Positions 24,264-32,996 of a DNA stretch of 64,000 bases are shown one piece after another. The DNA comes from Alteromonas sp. KUL106. Lineage in GTDB: Bacteria > Pseudomonadota > Gammaproteobacteria > Enterobacterales > Alteromonadaceae. Numbering within the stretch: the stretch's first letter is position 1; every line of letters begins with the position of its first letter. A program made the position numbers and the translations under genes. The stretch spans positions 186,001 to 250,000 of the forward strand of contig NZ_BLIG01000024.1 of assembly GCF_009811415.1 (NCBI RefSeq). Reading direction: 5' to 3'. Under the pieces are notes generated by a model. The model did no database searches. It saw nothing but the letters and a program-made list of their open reading frames with translations, and was not told where the DNA came from.

Positions 24264-24794
24264 TTACGCTTCAGTCTGTGGTGCCTCAAAACGGTTTGAT
24301 AAATAAAAGCATAGTGGAAACACCATGCACCATACTATTGCGATGAAAATATAAGCTGGAAGCAGATCAACGCCAAACTCTACAGCCCCGAACTTAGCGC
24401 CCGCAATATAGCTGAGCGGCGCGAAGACGGCGCCTGCGCCCGCTGCAAGTAACATTTTACCTTTGAACACGGTCATACTGTGGTATAGAGTTCCTGCAAA
24501 AGCGGCCCAAAGTAAACTTAGCCAAATCGGAATGGGCCAAAAGCTAATTAATGACTCTGACTCATTGAAAATAAACAAGCCGCTTTGCGTTAGCGCTGCA
24601 TCTACTAACGTTCCCAGCAGAAATACGGTTCCCATTAGCTTTGCGTCCTCTACACGCCTTGGCGAAAGGAAAAACCACACTATAATTAAGCCCAGTACAG
24701 GAATAACAGCCTGGTTTTGAAACAATATCACTAACCACCAAATTCCTTGAAACCACGCAAAATTAACAACTTTCAATACTGCACTGTTTTTCAT
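24264..24794 (-). CDS. DUF2878 membrane protein
   Basis: 176 residues with about six membrane helices. The central SFWPIPIWLSLLWAAFAGTL and the preceding LLGTLVDAALTQSGLF fit DUF2878, a membrane family of unknown role. It precedes the SDR gene in the same direction with a short gap, so an operon is likely. In other genomes DUF2878 genes often sit near SDR, amine oxidase and cyclopropane synthase genes; those other partners are not seen here. Confidence 0.8.
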   Translation of the reverse strand: MKNSAVLKVVNFAWFQGIWWLVILFQNQAVIPVLGLIIVWFFLSPRRVEDAKLMGTVFLLGTLVDAALTQSGLFIFNESESLISFWPIPIWLSLLWAAFAGTLYHSMTVFKGKMLLAAGAGAVFAPLSYIAGAKFGAVEFGVDLLPAYIFIAIVWCMVFPLCFYLSNRFEAPQTEA

Positions 24795-24943
24795 TACTTA
24801 TGCTCATCGTTTCTATGAAAAAACATACGTGGTCCGTTACGTGTAAGTTCAATTTGCATTCGTAAAAGTAAACGAAAACAAACCGCTGTAAGTATAGATG
24901 CATAGATTATTCGCTTTTTCTAACTGCAAAGGATGTGTTAACC

Positions 24944-26572
24944 GTGAAAATGGTAAAGTATTACGTGCTTGGAGCAATTATCGCGTTGGTGTTAGCGGTA
25001 AGTGTGCCTTTCATCTTATTGAAACTCCTGTTCGGATGGACAGCATTTTCACTCATCGCGGTAAGTAGCGCTTACCTACTTAACTACCCCAGTTTATTTC
25101 GCAAGCGGGAAGACGGCTCGATTCCATTCTATATACGCTGGATTTTTGTACCTTTCCTTTTTGGTTCATGGCTCTACAATGAATACGCGCGTAGGAATGA
25201 TACCGTCCCGCCACTCCAAAAAATCGAACCTCATTTATTTTTGGGATGCCGCATGTCAAATAAGCATGTTGCTCTGCTTAACGAGAACAACATTGACGCG
25301 ATTTGTGATGTCACTGCCGAATTTGACGGTCTCGATTGGACTGCATACCAAGAAGACTATCGGTATCTGAATGTACCCGTGCTAGACCACACCAGTCCCA
25401 CTTCCGAGCAATTAGTGCTCGCTATAAATTGGCTCAACCAGCAGATTTCTGAGGACAAAAACGTAGTCGTCCACTGCGCCCTAGGTCGGGGCCGTTCTGT
25501 ATTAGTCGTCGCAGCCTACTTGCTAGCTAAAGACCCTAAGCTGAGCGTCGATGAAGCACTCAAAAAAATAAACAACATACGTCAAACCGCTCGCCTCAAC
25601 AAACGTCAACTAGGTTCTTTACAACAGATTAGGGATGGGGGAATGCTTTCGCTTCAAAAAAGGCTAACGCTGATCGTAAACCCTGTCGCTGGCGGAGGAA
25701 AATGGTCTCAATACAAAGAAGATGTATTGTCTCGCCTCAATGAGAAATTCCGCGTTACCGTTAAAGAAACAACGCCCGAGATTAGTGGGAGGGCATTGGC
25801 GGAAGAAGCGAGAGACAGTGGTGTAGATATTATCGTGGCTTGCGGAGGTGACGGCACACTAACGGAGGTTGCATCTGCTTTGATCAACACGCCTGTTACC
25901 ATGGGGATTATTCCATTTGGGACTGCAAATGCACTCAGCCAAGTGCTCCACGGCTACATAAGTAAAATGATGCCCATAAGCACCGCGTGCGACATCATCA
26001 TTGAAGGGGCCACGTTGAAAATAGACACGGCTACCTGCAACGACAATGTCATGCTTTTAGTTGCTGCTGTCGGGTTTGAAGAAAAGATGATTTCAGCTGC
26101 CGATAGAGAAGAAAAAAATGTGGGTGGGCAGTTCGCCTACTTGAAGGGATTATGGAATGCAATTTCAAATAATGAAAACATGAGCTTTGATGTTGCATTT
26201 GGGGACAACGAGACAGAGCGTTTGGAGACGCCGAGCTTTGTCATTGCCAACGCCGCGCCTATGACAACAGCGCTCGCCCAAGGCGGGGAGCAACCTGATA
26301 TCACAGACGGACAATTAGATATAACCTGGTTGTCACCACAAGCCTCATCAGATAAACAATTTCAATCTCTCGCAGAACTTGTTTTCAGTCCGGTATCGTC
26401 AAAGAAAAACTCTGACACTATCCGACACGCGCGCGTATCTAGCCTTACATTAACATTCGACAAACCTATCGCTTACGCAGTCGATGGCGAAATTTATGAG
26501 AGTGAATCCCTCTTCATCAAAACAATTCCCCGCAGTCTTACTGTGCTGGTAAATAGTCAACAAAAGGATTGA
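24944..26572 (+). CDS. Dual-specificity phosphatase fused to diacylglycerol/sphingosine-type lipid kinase
   Basis: 542 residues from GTG 24944 (AAAGGA 11 bases upstream; an earlier GTG at 24935 is too close). Two membrane helices (about 5-55), a cysteine phosphatase domain (about 90-230) with the loop HCALGRGRS, a perfect HCx5R, then a DAGK catalytic domain (about 240-540) with LIVNPVAGGGKW, VACGGDGTLTEVA and PFGTANALS. One protein thus seems to have a phosphatase and an ATP-dependent lipid kinase, membrane-bound. Both active sites look intact. It ends 7 bp before gdhA, suggesting co-transcription. Lipid substrate unknown. Confidence 0.85.
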   Translation: MKMVKYYVLGAIIALVLAVSVPFILLKLLFGWTAFSLIAVSSAYLLNYPSLFRKREDGSIPFYIRWIFVPFLFGSWLYNEYARRNDTVPPLQKIEPHLFLGCRMSNKHVALLNENNIDAICDVTAEFDGLDWTAYQEDYRYLNVPVLDHTSPTSEQLVLAINWLNQQISEDKNVVVHCALGRGRSVLVVAAYLLAKDPKLSVDEALKKINNIRQTARLNKRQLGSLQQIRDGGMLSLQKRLTLIVNPVAGGGKWSQYKEDVLSRLNEKFRVTVKETTPEISGRALAEEARDSGVDIIVACGGDGTLTEVASALINTPVTMGIIPFGTANALSQVLHGYISKMMPISTACDIIIEGATLKIDTATCNDNVMLLVAAVGFEEKMISAADREEKNVGGQFAYLKGLWNAISNNENMSFDVAFGDNETERLETPSFVIANAAPMTTALAQGGEQPDITDGQLDITWLSPQASSDKQFQSLAELVFSPVSSKKNSDTIRHARVSSLTLTFDKPIAYAVDGEIYESESLFIKTIPRSLTVLVNSQQKD

Positions 26573-26579
26573 GTAGTAA

Positions 26580-27923
26580 ATGGCACAACAAAGCAATTTC
26601 GACGAGATATACTCATTTCTCAACGAAAAATTTGAAAATGAAAGTGAGTACCTTCAAGCCGTACATGAAGTACTTGAAGACATTATCCCTATCTATAACG
26701 CCAATAGTGATTACAAAGCCTTCGATATCGTTAGGCGGCTATGCTTACCTGAGCGAATTATTTATTTTACTGTTTCATGGATGAACAGCAGCGGTGAAAT
26801 TGAGGTTAACCAAGGATGGCGTGTTCAACATAATTCTGCAATGGGGCCTTACAAGGGTGGATTGCGTTTTCACCCAACCGTAAACCTCTCCGTGTTAAAG
26901 TTTTTAGCGTTTGAGCAGTGCTTTAAGAATGCACTGACCGGCCTCCCTATGGGAGGAGGTAAAGGCGGTTCTGACTTTGACCCTAAAGGTCGTTCAGACC
27001 GAGACATTATGCTGTTCTGTCAATCCTTCATGCGCGAATTACAGAGGCATATAGGCGCTAATACCGACGTTCCCGCCGGCGACATTAACGTCGGGGCAAG
27101 AGAGATCGGCTATCTGTATGGTGAATATCGACGTTTAAATAATAGATTTGAAGGCGTATTGACCGGTAAAGGATTAGAGTTCGGGGGAAGCTACGTGCGC
27201 ACCGAAGCAACGGGGTTCGGGCTCATCTATTTTTTACAGGCCGTGTGTCAACACCAAAACACACAGATTGACGGTAAAACAATTGTTGTGTCGGGCGCGG
27301 GCAACGTAGCACTCCATGCTGCACTAAAAGCCGTAGAAAAAGGAGGCAAAGTGGTAACGCTGTCAAACAGTCGTGGATTGCTTTACAACGCTTCCGGGCT
27401 GACCGACACAGCGATTAAATGGGCAATTGAGAACCGTTCATCTAGCGGTAACATACTTGAAGAAATGGCGAAAGATGACATGGGAACCTGGGAAGAAAAT
27501 AAGACGCCTTGGCACATCGAATGTGATATCGCCCTCCCCTGTGCAACGCAAAATGAACTGGGAGAAAAAGATGCACGTACATTGCTGAACAACGGATGCC
27601 GCATGGTGCTAGAAGGCGCGAATATGCCATGCACAAACAAAGCGCAAGCGATGTTTATAGATGAAAAGATTACCTATGTGCCTGGAAAAGCATCTAACGC
27701 CGGTGGCGTTGCCCTATCGGGTTTAGAAATGGGACAAAATGCCATGTTTAACCAACGCGAAGCCAGTGTATTAGACGAGCAACTCTACACCATTATGGCG
27801 AATATTCACGAACGCTGCGTCTCTGAAGGAAAAATAGAGAGCGGCTTCGTAAACTATATGAAGGGAGCAAACATAGCGTCGTTTCGTCGTCTCGCCGATG
27901 CAATGGTTGCGCAAGGCGTTTAG
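26580..27923 (+). CDS. gdhA: NADP-specific glutamate dehydrogenase
   Basis: 447 residues, hexameric GDH class. Substrate domain with RVQHNSAMGPYKGGLRFHP and the catalytic lysine in LPMGGGKGGSDFDPKG; coenzyme domain with TIVVSGAGNVALHAA. It makes glutamate from 2-oxoglutarate and ammonia with NADPH. Length and sequence match E. coli GdhA. It follows the phosphatase-kinase fusion by 7 bp, an unusual partner for an ammonia-assimilation gene. Confidence 0.96.
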   Translation: MAQQSNFDEIYSFLNEKFENESEYLQAVHEVLEDIIPIYNANSDYKAFDIVRRLCLPERIIYFTVSWMNSSGEIEVNQGWRVQHNSAMGPYKGGLRFHPTVNLSVLKFLAFEQCFKNALTGLPMGGGKGGSDFDPKGRSDRDIMLFCQSFMRELQRHIGANTDVPAGDINVGAREIGYLYGEYRRLNNRFEGVLTGKGLEFGGSYVRTEATGFGLIYFLQAVCQHQNTQIDGKTIVVSGAGNVALHAALKAVEKGGKVVTLSNSRGLLYNASGLTDTAIKWAIENRSSSGNILEEMAKDDMGTWEENKTPWHIECDIALPCATQNELGEKDARTLLNNGCRMVLEGANMPCTNKAQAMFIDEKITYVPGKASNAGGVALSGLEMGQNAMFNQREASVLDEQLYTIMANIHERCVSEGKIESGFVNYMKGANIASFRRLADAMVAQGV

Positions 27924-28168
27924 CTTACTAATTTAGCCGATGATTTCACCTTGCTTGCTATGTGATTTTATCGGCTTTGCTTACTGCCCGACGACGTGAA
28001 TTTATAGGCAAATTTTGTGTAAAATTTTCGCTCGCAACGGGTTAAGTATCACGTCACCGCCTAATCAGAACAAAAAAATTGATAAAAATCATAATCTAAC
28101 GAACGAATAATTCATGGAATAAAAATAGCATTACTTCAGTTAGTAATTAACTATCTAGGGAAATATCC

Positions 28169-28624
28169 ATGAAAATTTTCGAAGCACTTCGCCAAGATCA
28201 CGAGAAACAACGTCTTCTATTAAAAATTCTTGCAGAAACGAGCGGTAATACGGCAGCGAGAAGAGAATACTATCAAGAGCTTAAAACACAGCTTGAAAGT
28301 CATGCAATAGCGGAAGAACGACATTTCTACACCCACCTTTTAGAAAAAGACGCCACTGTCGATCTCACTCGTCATGGAATAGCAGAGCACCACGAAATTG
28401 ATGAACTTCTCGCTAAACTTGATGATACAGATATGAGTTCGCCCGCGTGGTTGCGTCACTTGAAGAACTTACAAGAAAAAGTTGAACATCACCTAGCCGA
28501 TGAGGAACAAGAGTTTTTTCAAGTTGCGGGAAATGTACTGAATGACAGTCAAAAAACTAAACTAGCCAACGAATATCGAGAAGAGATGAATAAAGAACTG
28601 AAGGCCGAGAAACTAACGGTGTAA
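28169..28624 (+). CDS. Hemerythrin-like (HHE) domain protein
   Basis: 151 residues. Four-helix HHE pattern: RQDHEKQR, SHAIAEERHFY, HGIAEHHEID and EHHLADEEQEFF supply the His and Glu ligands of a di-iron site. Bacterial HHE proteins bind O2 or NO or protect against oxidative stress; the exact role cannot be told. AGGGAAA precedes the ATG. A terminator follows at 28677. The upstream 245 bases hold no gene; a long loose stem (AGCCGAT...ATCGGCT) near 27935-27976 may end gdhA transcription. Confidence 0.88.
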   Translation: MKIFEALRQDHEKQRLLLKILAETSGNTAARREYYQELKTQLESHAIAEERHFYTHLLEKDATVDLTRHGIAEHHEIDELLAKLDDTDMSSPAWLRHLKNLQEKVEHHLADEEQEFFQVAGNVLNDSQKTKLANEYREEMNKELKAEKLTV

Positions 28625-28676
28625 TGTCATGGAGATTTGCGGGCAAACAAATTTCAATTGCGCTACAACCAATAAA

Positions 28677-28706
28677 AAGCCAGCTTACTTAGCTGGCTTA
28701 TTTTTG
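28677..28706 (+). terminator. Terminator between hemerythrin and Pmp3 genes
   Basis: AAGCCAGC-TTACTTA-GCTGGCTT followed by ATTTTTG, between two convergent genes. A-rich DNA before the stem makes it usable in both directions. Confidence 0.75.
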
Positions 28707-28745
28707 TAGTAAAACGTTCTATTACTGTAAACGCTTTGTACTGAC

Positions 28746-28904
28746 CTACTTTTTAGCAATAATATAAACAGCGTGAATAACGCCCGGGAAATAGCCCAAA
28801 ATAGTCAATAGAATATTTATCCAAAAGTGTGCGCCAATACCTACTTGTAGAAATACGCCCAGTGGTGGTAACAAAATTGACAGTAGTATACGAATAATAT
28901 CCAT
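28746..28904 (-). CDS. YqaE/Pmp3 family membrane peptide
   Basis: 52 residues (ATG 28904 to TAG 28746) with AAGGAA seven bases upstream. Sequence MDIIRILLSILLPPLGVFLQ and later LTILGYFPGVIHAVYII: the LLPPLGV motif, two membrane helices and the GYFPGxIHAxY motif are diagnostic for YqaE/Pmp3 proteolipids, linked to membrane potential and stress tolerance. Its length is the family norm. The 210 bases between it and the GGDEF-EAL gene's end hold no other gene. Confidence 0.9.
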   Translation of the reverse strand: MDIIRILLSILLPPLGVFLQVGIGAHFWINILLTILGYFPGVIHAVYIIAKK

Positions 28905-29116
28905 AATAAATTCCTTGTTATTGAAGTAATTTCACATCTCAATGGGTAAAAATCTCACGTCTTGTCGTGATAAACGTTCCCAAAGAGGGCCTTACACGCT
29001 TCACCGTATGTACGTGCATTTACGGTGCCATCTTGCATTTACAGTGCAATCTCGAGACAGCGAGTATTGCTATTTAATAAACTCAAAGAAACAATAAATA
29101 TTATCTAATGAAATAG

Positions 29117-31411
29117 CTATTCTCCGAAAGGCGTATTTTGTAGCCATTCCTCTAAAGTACCACGGTTAAGAGGGCGACTTATATAATATCCTTGCGCAAC
29201 GTCGCACCCCCAATCTTTTAGGATATTCAGTGAGACGACATCTTCCACCCCTTCAGCGACCACTTTTAAATTAAAGACTGCGGCAAGGCTAAGAACGGTA
29301 TGGACAATTTGCTGGTCGTTTTCATCAGTCGCGAGAGAAAGAATAAAGCTTTTGTCAATTTTGATGGTTTTCACCGGCAAATTCTTTAAATATGCGAGGG
29401 AAGAATAACCCGTACCAAAATCATCAATAGCAAAATGGAAGCCACGCGCGGTTAACTCGTTCAGATTTTCAATTGCTAATGATGCATCGGCAACTAAATC
29501 ACTTTCCGTGATTTCAAGTTCGAGTGCATCGGGAGAGAGCCCTTTCTCTGTAAGAAGCGACACTAAGTTGCTCAACAGCACTTTGTTCTGGATATCTTGA
29601 GTAGACAGGTTCATGGCTACAGTAAATCCATAGCCTTTTTCACGAAAATAGGCCAAATCTGAAATGGTTTGTTTCATTACCCATGACGTCACCTGCTCGA
29701 TCAATCCCGCTTGTTCAGCAATAGTGATAAACTCATCCGGAGGTACAAAACCTAGTACGCTGCTGTTCCACCGTATCAGCGCTTCCATACTGCATACTTT
29801 CATCGTTACCAGGTCAATTTTAGGCTGATACACCATAGAGAGTTCATTTTGCTGACTCACTAGCGCGCGCTTAAGCTCCGTGGTTATCGCTAACCTACGA
29901 TTATACTTATCCTCTAGCTCAGCACGATATCGTACACACCAGTTATCGCTATGAATGGCTTCATCGGTAACGATATTCATCTTTCTAAACAATTCTTCTG
30001 AGGTAAACGCATCTTGCGGGCATTCGATCACTGCCATTGCGACCTTAACCGGTATTGCAATTAAATTACTTTCAACGGGTTGCTCTAGTATATGCTTTAG
30101 CGTTTCAAGCTGGTCATCATTGAGAGGCTCATGTGAGATGTAAAGCACCTCTCCGCCAGCGAGTCGCGCCGAAATGCCGGGCCAGCGCTGCAACCTGTAT
30201 GCAAGAGCCTTTAACGTATTATCACCGTTAGAATATCCGTACAGATCATTTATGGTTCTAAAGCCAATAACAGTGATAGCCACTACCTGTAATGTTCGCC
30301 CCGCTTCTAACTCAGACTCAAAATATCCCTCGACGTAATTGCGATTGAAAAGCCCGGTAAGCACATCATGTTCAGCTTGATAGCGAATATCTAACTCACG
30401 GTTTTTTATATTTGCTTGCATGCTATCAACTGCATTAGCCAGTTCAGCAATTTCTCGTAGTTTTGACGGCTCATTTAATGTCGCACCATAAGAGCCCGAC
30501 GCTACTCTATTTACCGCTTTCACTAGGTTAGAAACAGGCCTGGTTACATTTCGAGCCAACATTAAAGAAAACGCTAGCGCGATAAATATTGCCACTAGAC
30601 AAAACGCTAGAATAGTAATCTGAATTCTGGAAAAAGCCTTGAATGCGGAAGTCGTATCAACCGCCAAAGTAATCGTCACTGGAAGTCTATCCGTCGCCCC
30701 TATGTTTACTTGGCGAGTAAAGTACGTCAGCTCATTTTTAAACGTAACATCAAACCACGATGGGTCTTGCTCAGCATTTAAAATTTCCTGCGCATCGTTA
30801 GGATTGAGGGTTGTTGTGAGAATTTCATTTGAACCAGTTTTCGAAATAATAATTTCAGCATCAACAAGTTGCTTTAACTCATGTAAAAGCGCATCGTCGA
30901 ACTCAATGCCTATTATCATGTAATATCTGAGAGTGGGAATTTCTACGCGAATCAGACTGAGCTGGACTAGATAATCATTTACCACAAACAAGCCGCTATC
31001 ACGCTGATTCGCCGCTAATGCCACGCTACTTTCAAGATGTTGGCCGACCTCAAACAACGCACTATGTGAAGCGAGAACTTTATGATCCAAGCTTACTAAT
31101 GCAATTATGTCAGTATTGAGTCTCTCTGCATAACTGCTAAATGCCGCTTCAATAGAGGGGATGTTTTTGGTTCCAACCGCACGTCTAAAATCAAAAGACC
31201 GAGATAACACCTTAGAAACACTTAAAATGACAGTTTGCCTATCGGCAACCACCTTATCGAATACTTTTTCAGCAAGAGAAACATCATGGTCAATATTTTG
31301 CACAACAAGCGAACTGGCTGACCGCCAAACAGCGCCAACTATCAGAAGTGATGCTATTACAATTCCTATAAACAAGGTTTGAAATAAACTCTGACTCAGT
31401 GTTTTTTGCAC
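29117..31411 (-). CDS. Membrane-bound GGDEF-EAL protein; probable c-di-GMP phosphodiesterase
   Basis: 764 residues: TM helix (13-33), a large periplasmic sensor domain (about 35-265, Cache-like), second TM (about 268-290), HAMP (RNVTRPVSNLVKAVNRVASG), GGDEF (about 345-500) and EAL (510-760). The GGDEF motif is broken: LAGGEVLYI instead of GG(D/E)EF, so cyclase activity is unlikely. The EAL site looks complete: EALIRW, AMNLS, EITES, FAIDDFG, IKIDKSF, VAEGVED and AQGYY. Expected role: degradation of c-di-GMP in response to a periplasmic signal. Start is GTG 31411. Confidence 0.9.
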   Translation of the reverse strand: MQKTLSQSLFQTLFIGIVIASLLIVGAVWRSASSLVVQNIDHDVSLAEKVFDKVVADRQTVILSVSKVLSRSFDFRRAVGTKNIPSIEAAFSSYAERLNTDIIALVSLDHKVLASHSALFEVGQHLESSVALAANQRDSGLFVVNDYLVQLSLIRVEIPTLRYYMIIGIEFDDALLHELKQLVDAEIIISKTGSNEILTTTLNPNDAQEILNAEQDPSWFDVTFKNELTYFTRQVNIGATDRLPVTITLAVDTTSAFKAFSRIQITILAFCLVAIFIALAFSLMLARNVTRPVSNLVKAVNRVASGSYGATLNEPSKLREIAELANAVDSMQANIKNRELDIRYQAEHDVLTGLFNRNYVEGYFESELEAGRTLQVVAITVIGFRTINDLYGYSNGDNTLKALAYRLQRWPGISARLAGGEVLYISHEPLNDDQLETLKHILEQPVESNLIAIPVKVAMAVIECPQDAFTSEELFRKMNIVTDEAIHSDNWCVRYRAELEDKYNRRLAITTELKRALVSQQNELSMVYQPKIDLVTMKVCSMEALIRWNSSVLGFVPPDEFITIAEQAGLIEQVTSWVMKQTISDLAYFREKGYGFTVAMNLSTQDIQNKVLLSNLVSLLTEKGLSPDALELEITESDLVADASLAIENLNELTARGFHFAIDDFGTGYSSLAYLKNLPVKTIKIDKSFILSLATDENDQQIVHTVLSLAAVFNLKVVAEGVEDVVSLNILKDWGCDVAQGYYISRPLNRGTLEEWLQNTPFGE

Positions 31412-31602
31412 TAGGGTGCCCCGTGATGGTGTCTGTGATTAAGTGGCGGCGCGTACAACCGCAGAGTGAAAGAATAGCCGAAGAAGAGAGCGAGGAACAG
31501 GGTTAACACGCTGTATATTTTAGAATTTAACGCATTGTTACAATTGAATGCAGAATTTATTAAAAAGACCCTTGGTCTCAAAATATCTCCAACCGTTAAA
31601 GC

Positions 31603-31629
31603 AAAAAAGCCAGCATAATGCTGGCTTTT
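31603..31629 (-). terminator. Terminator after tRNA-Leu
   Basis: On the minus strand AAAAGCCAGC-ATTAT-GCTGGCTTTTTTGC, just past the tRNA 3' end. It closes the rlmE-to-tRNA block. Confidence 0.85.
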
Positions 31630-31637
31630 CAACTAAT

Positions 31638-31723
31638 TGGTGCGGAAAGCGGGACTTGAACCCGCACGAGCAATGCTCACCACCCCCTCAAGATGGCGTG
31701 TCTACCAATTCCACCACTTCCGC
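31638..31723 (-). tRNA. tRNA-Leu (anticodon GAG)
   Basis: 86 nt including encoded CCA. Acceptor arm GCGGAAG with CTTTCCGC-ACCA, D-arm TGGAATTGGTAGACACG, anticodon stem CCATC/GGTGG around loop TTGAGGG (anticodon GAG), a long variable arm (TGAGCATTGCTCG), and T-arm GCGGGTTCAAGTCCCGC. Downstream of secG, the usual place for this tRNA in gammaproteobacteria. Confidence 0.96.
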
Positions 31724-31732
31724 AAAACTTGT

Positions 31733-32146
31733 TTAATTTGAACCTTCGCCTTCATCTGACGCTGGTACATCTGTACCTTCGACAACAGCTGCTGGTACAT
31801 CGCTACCCGCTGCATTCTCAACTACAGGTACATCCTGATCCGCTGGACGCTCAACTTGCTGATCTACGGCAGCTGGAACGTCTAAATTGTTCCACTCGTC
31901 ATCTGCACTTTCACGATTCGCAGTAATTGCGCCTAACGTTAAGCTGATAACAAAAAATAGTCCAGCTAAAATGCCTGTGGTACGCGTCATAAAGTTACCA
32001 GAACCTGATGAACCAAACACGGTATTTGAACCACCTGAACCGAATGAAGCGCCCATATCCGCACCTTTACCTTGCTGGATTAAAACAAATCCAATCAATA
32101 AAAGGGCAACAATTAGGTATGCTACTAAAAGCACTTCGTAAATCAT
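31733..32146 (-). CDS. secG: Protein-export membrane protein SecG
   Basis: 137 residues. Two helices (3-22 and 53-72) with the conserved loop IQQGKGADMGASFGSG...TVFGSSGSGNFMTR between them, defining SecG, the small subunit of the SecYEG translocon. The C-terminal tail (75-137) is acidic and rich in D, V, P and A with repeated DVPA segments, longer than in E. coli (110 residues) and probably unstructured. It is 10 bp after tpiA and followed by tRNA-Leu. Confidence 0.95.
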   Translation of the reverse strand: MIYEVLLVAYLIVALLLIGFVLIQQGKGADMGASFGSGGSNTVFGSSGSGNFMTRTTGILAGLFFVISLTLGAITANRESADDEWNNLDVPAAVDQQVERPADQDVPVVENAAGSDVPAAVVEGTDVPASDEGEGSN

Positions 32147-32156
32147 AAATACCTCG

Positions 32157-32900
32157 TCAGTTTGCCGCTTGGCAAATTGAAATAAAATCTTCAGCTTTTA
32201 AACTGGCCCCGCCGATTAAGCCACCGTCTACATCTTTCTGAGCAAACAATGTTTCGGCGTTATCCGGCTTCACACTACCACCGTACAAAATACGAAGGCC
32301 CTGAGCCAGCTGCGCATCAACTTTTGAAAAGTAGCTGCGAATAAATTCATGCACGTCTTGCGCTTGTTCTGGGCTAGCCGTTTTCCCAGTTCCTATCGCC
32401 CAAATTGGCTCATAGGCAATTACTGTTTTGCTCAGCTCATCAACCGACAACGTATCGACAAGCGCGGCTAACTGCTTGCTTACGAATGCTTCAACGCTAT
32501 CTGCTTCTCTTACCTCGAGAGGCTCGCCCACGCAAATGATAGGAACGATACCAGCAGAAACACATTTTTTTGCCTTAAGGGCTACAAGTTCGCTCGACTC
32601 GTTTTGGTCTTCGCGTCTTTCTGAGTGCCCAACAATCGCATAGCCACAGCCCGCTTCTTTGAGTAGGTCAACCGATAATTCACCGGTATGTGCACCATTA
32701 TCAAGGTGACTTACGTTTTGAGCGCCGATCGAAAATGAACCCGTTTCAAACCCATGTAACAGCGAAGAAGGTGCGCAAACTACGACCTCAGCATTAACAT
32801 TTAAGCTTGCTAACGCATGGTTAAATTCAGCGACAAGCGCCAAATTACCGTTCATTTTCCAATTACCAGCCACAAGAGGCTTTCTTAGATTATCACTCAC
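32157..32900 (-). CDS. tpiA: Triose-phosphate isomerase
   Basis: 247 residues, TIM barrel. AGNWKMNGN (Asn/Lys), VGHSERR (electrophile His) and YEPIWAIGTGKTASPEQ (catalytic Glu and the flexible loop) are intact, with LYGGSVKPDN near the end. It interconverts glyceraldehyde-3-phosphate and dihydroxyacetone phosphate. Position between glmM and secG is found in Pseudomonas and related groups but not in E. coli. Confidence 0.97.
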   Translation of the reverse strand: MSDNLRKPLVAGNWKMNGNLALVAEFNHALASLNVNAEVVVCAPSSLLHGFETGSFSIGAQNVSHLDNGAHTGELSVDLLKEAGCGYAIVGHSERREDQNESSELVALKAKKCVSAGIVPIICVGEPLEVREADSVEAFVSKQLAALVDTLSVDELSKTVIAYEPIWAIGTGKTASPEQAQDVHEFIRSYFSKVDAQLAQGLRILYGGSVKPDNAETLFAQKDVDGGLIGGASLKAEDFISICQAAN

Positions 32901-32996
32901 AACGTAGACCTTAGCCCTGTCTTCAAAGCGGGCGTGATATTAACTATTTAATTAAAAAGATACAAGCACAAAAAGCAAAATTTCCTGCTATGCCAA

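Noticed and set aside
31411..31632. 73-codon minus ORF between tRNA-Leu and the GGDEF-EAL gene
   Set aside because: Begins inside the tRNA terminator and ends in a His-rich stretch; no domain.
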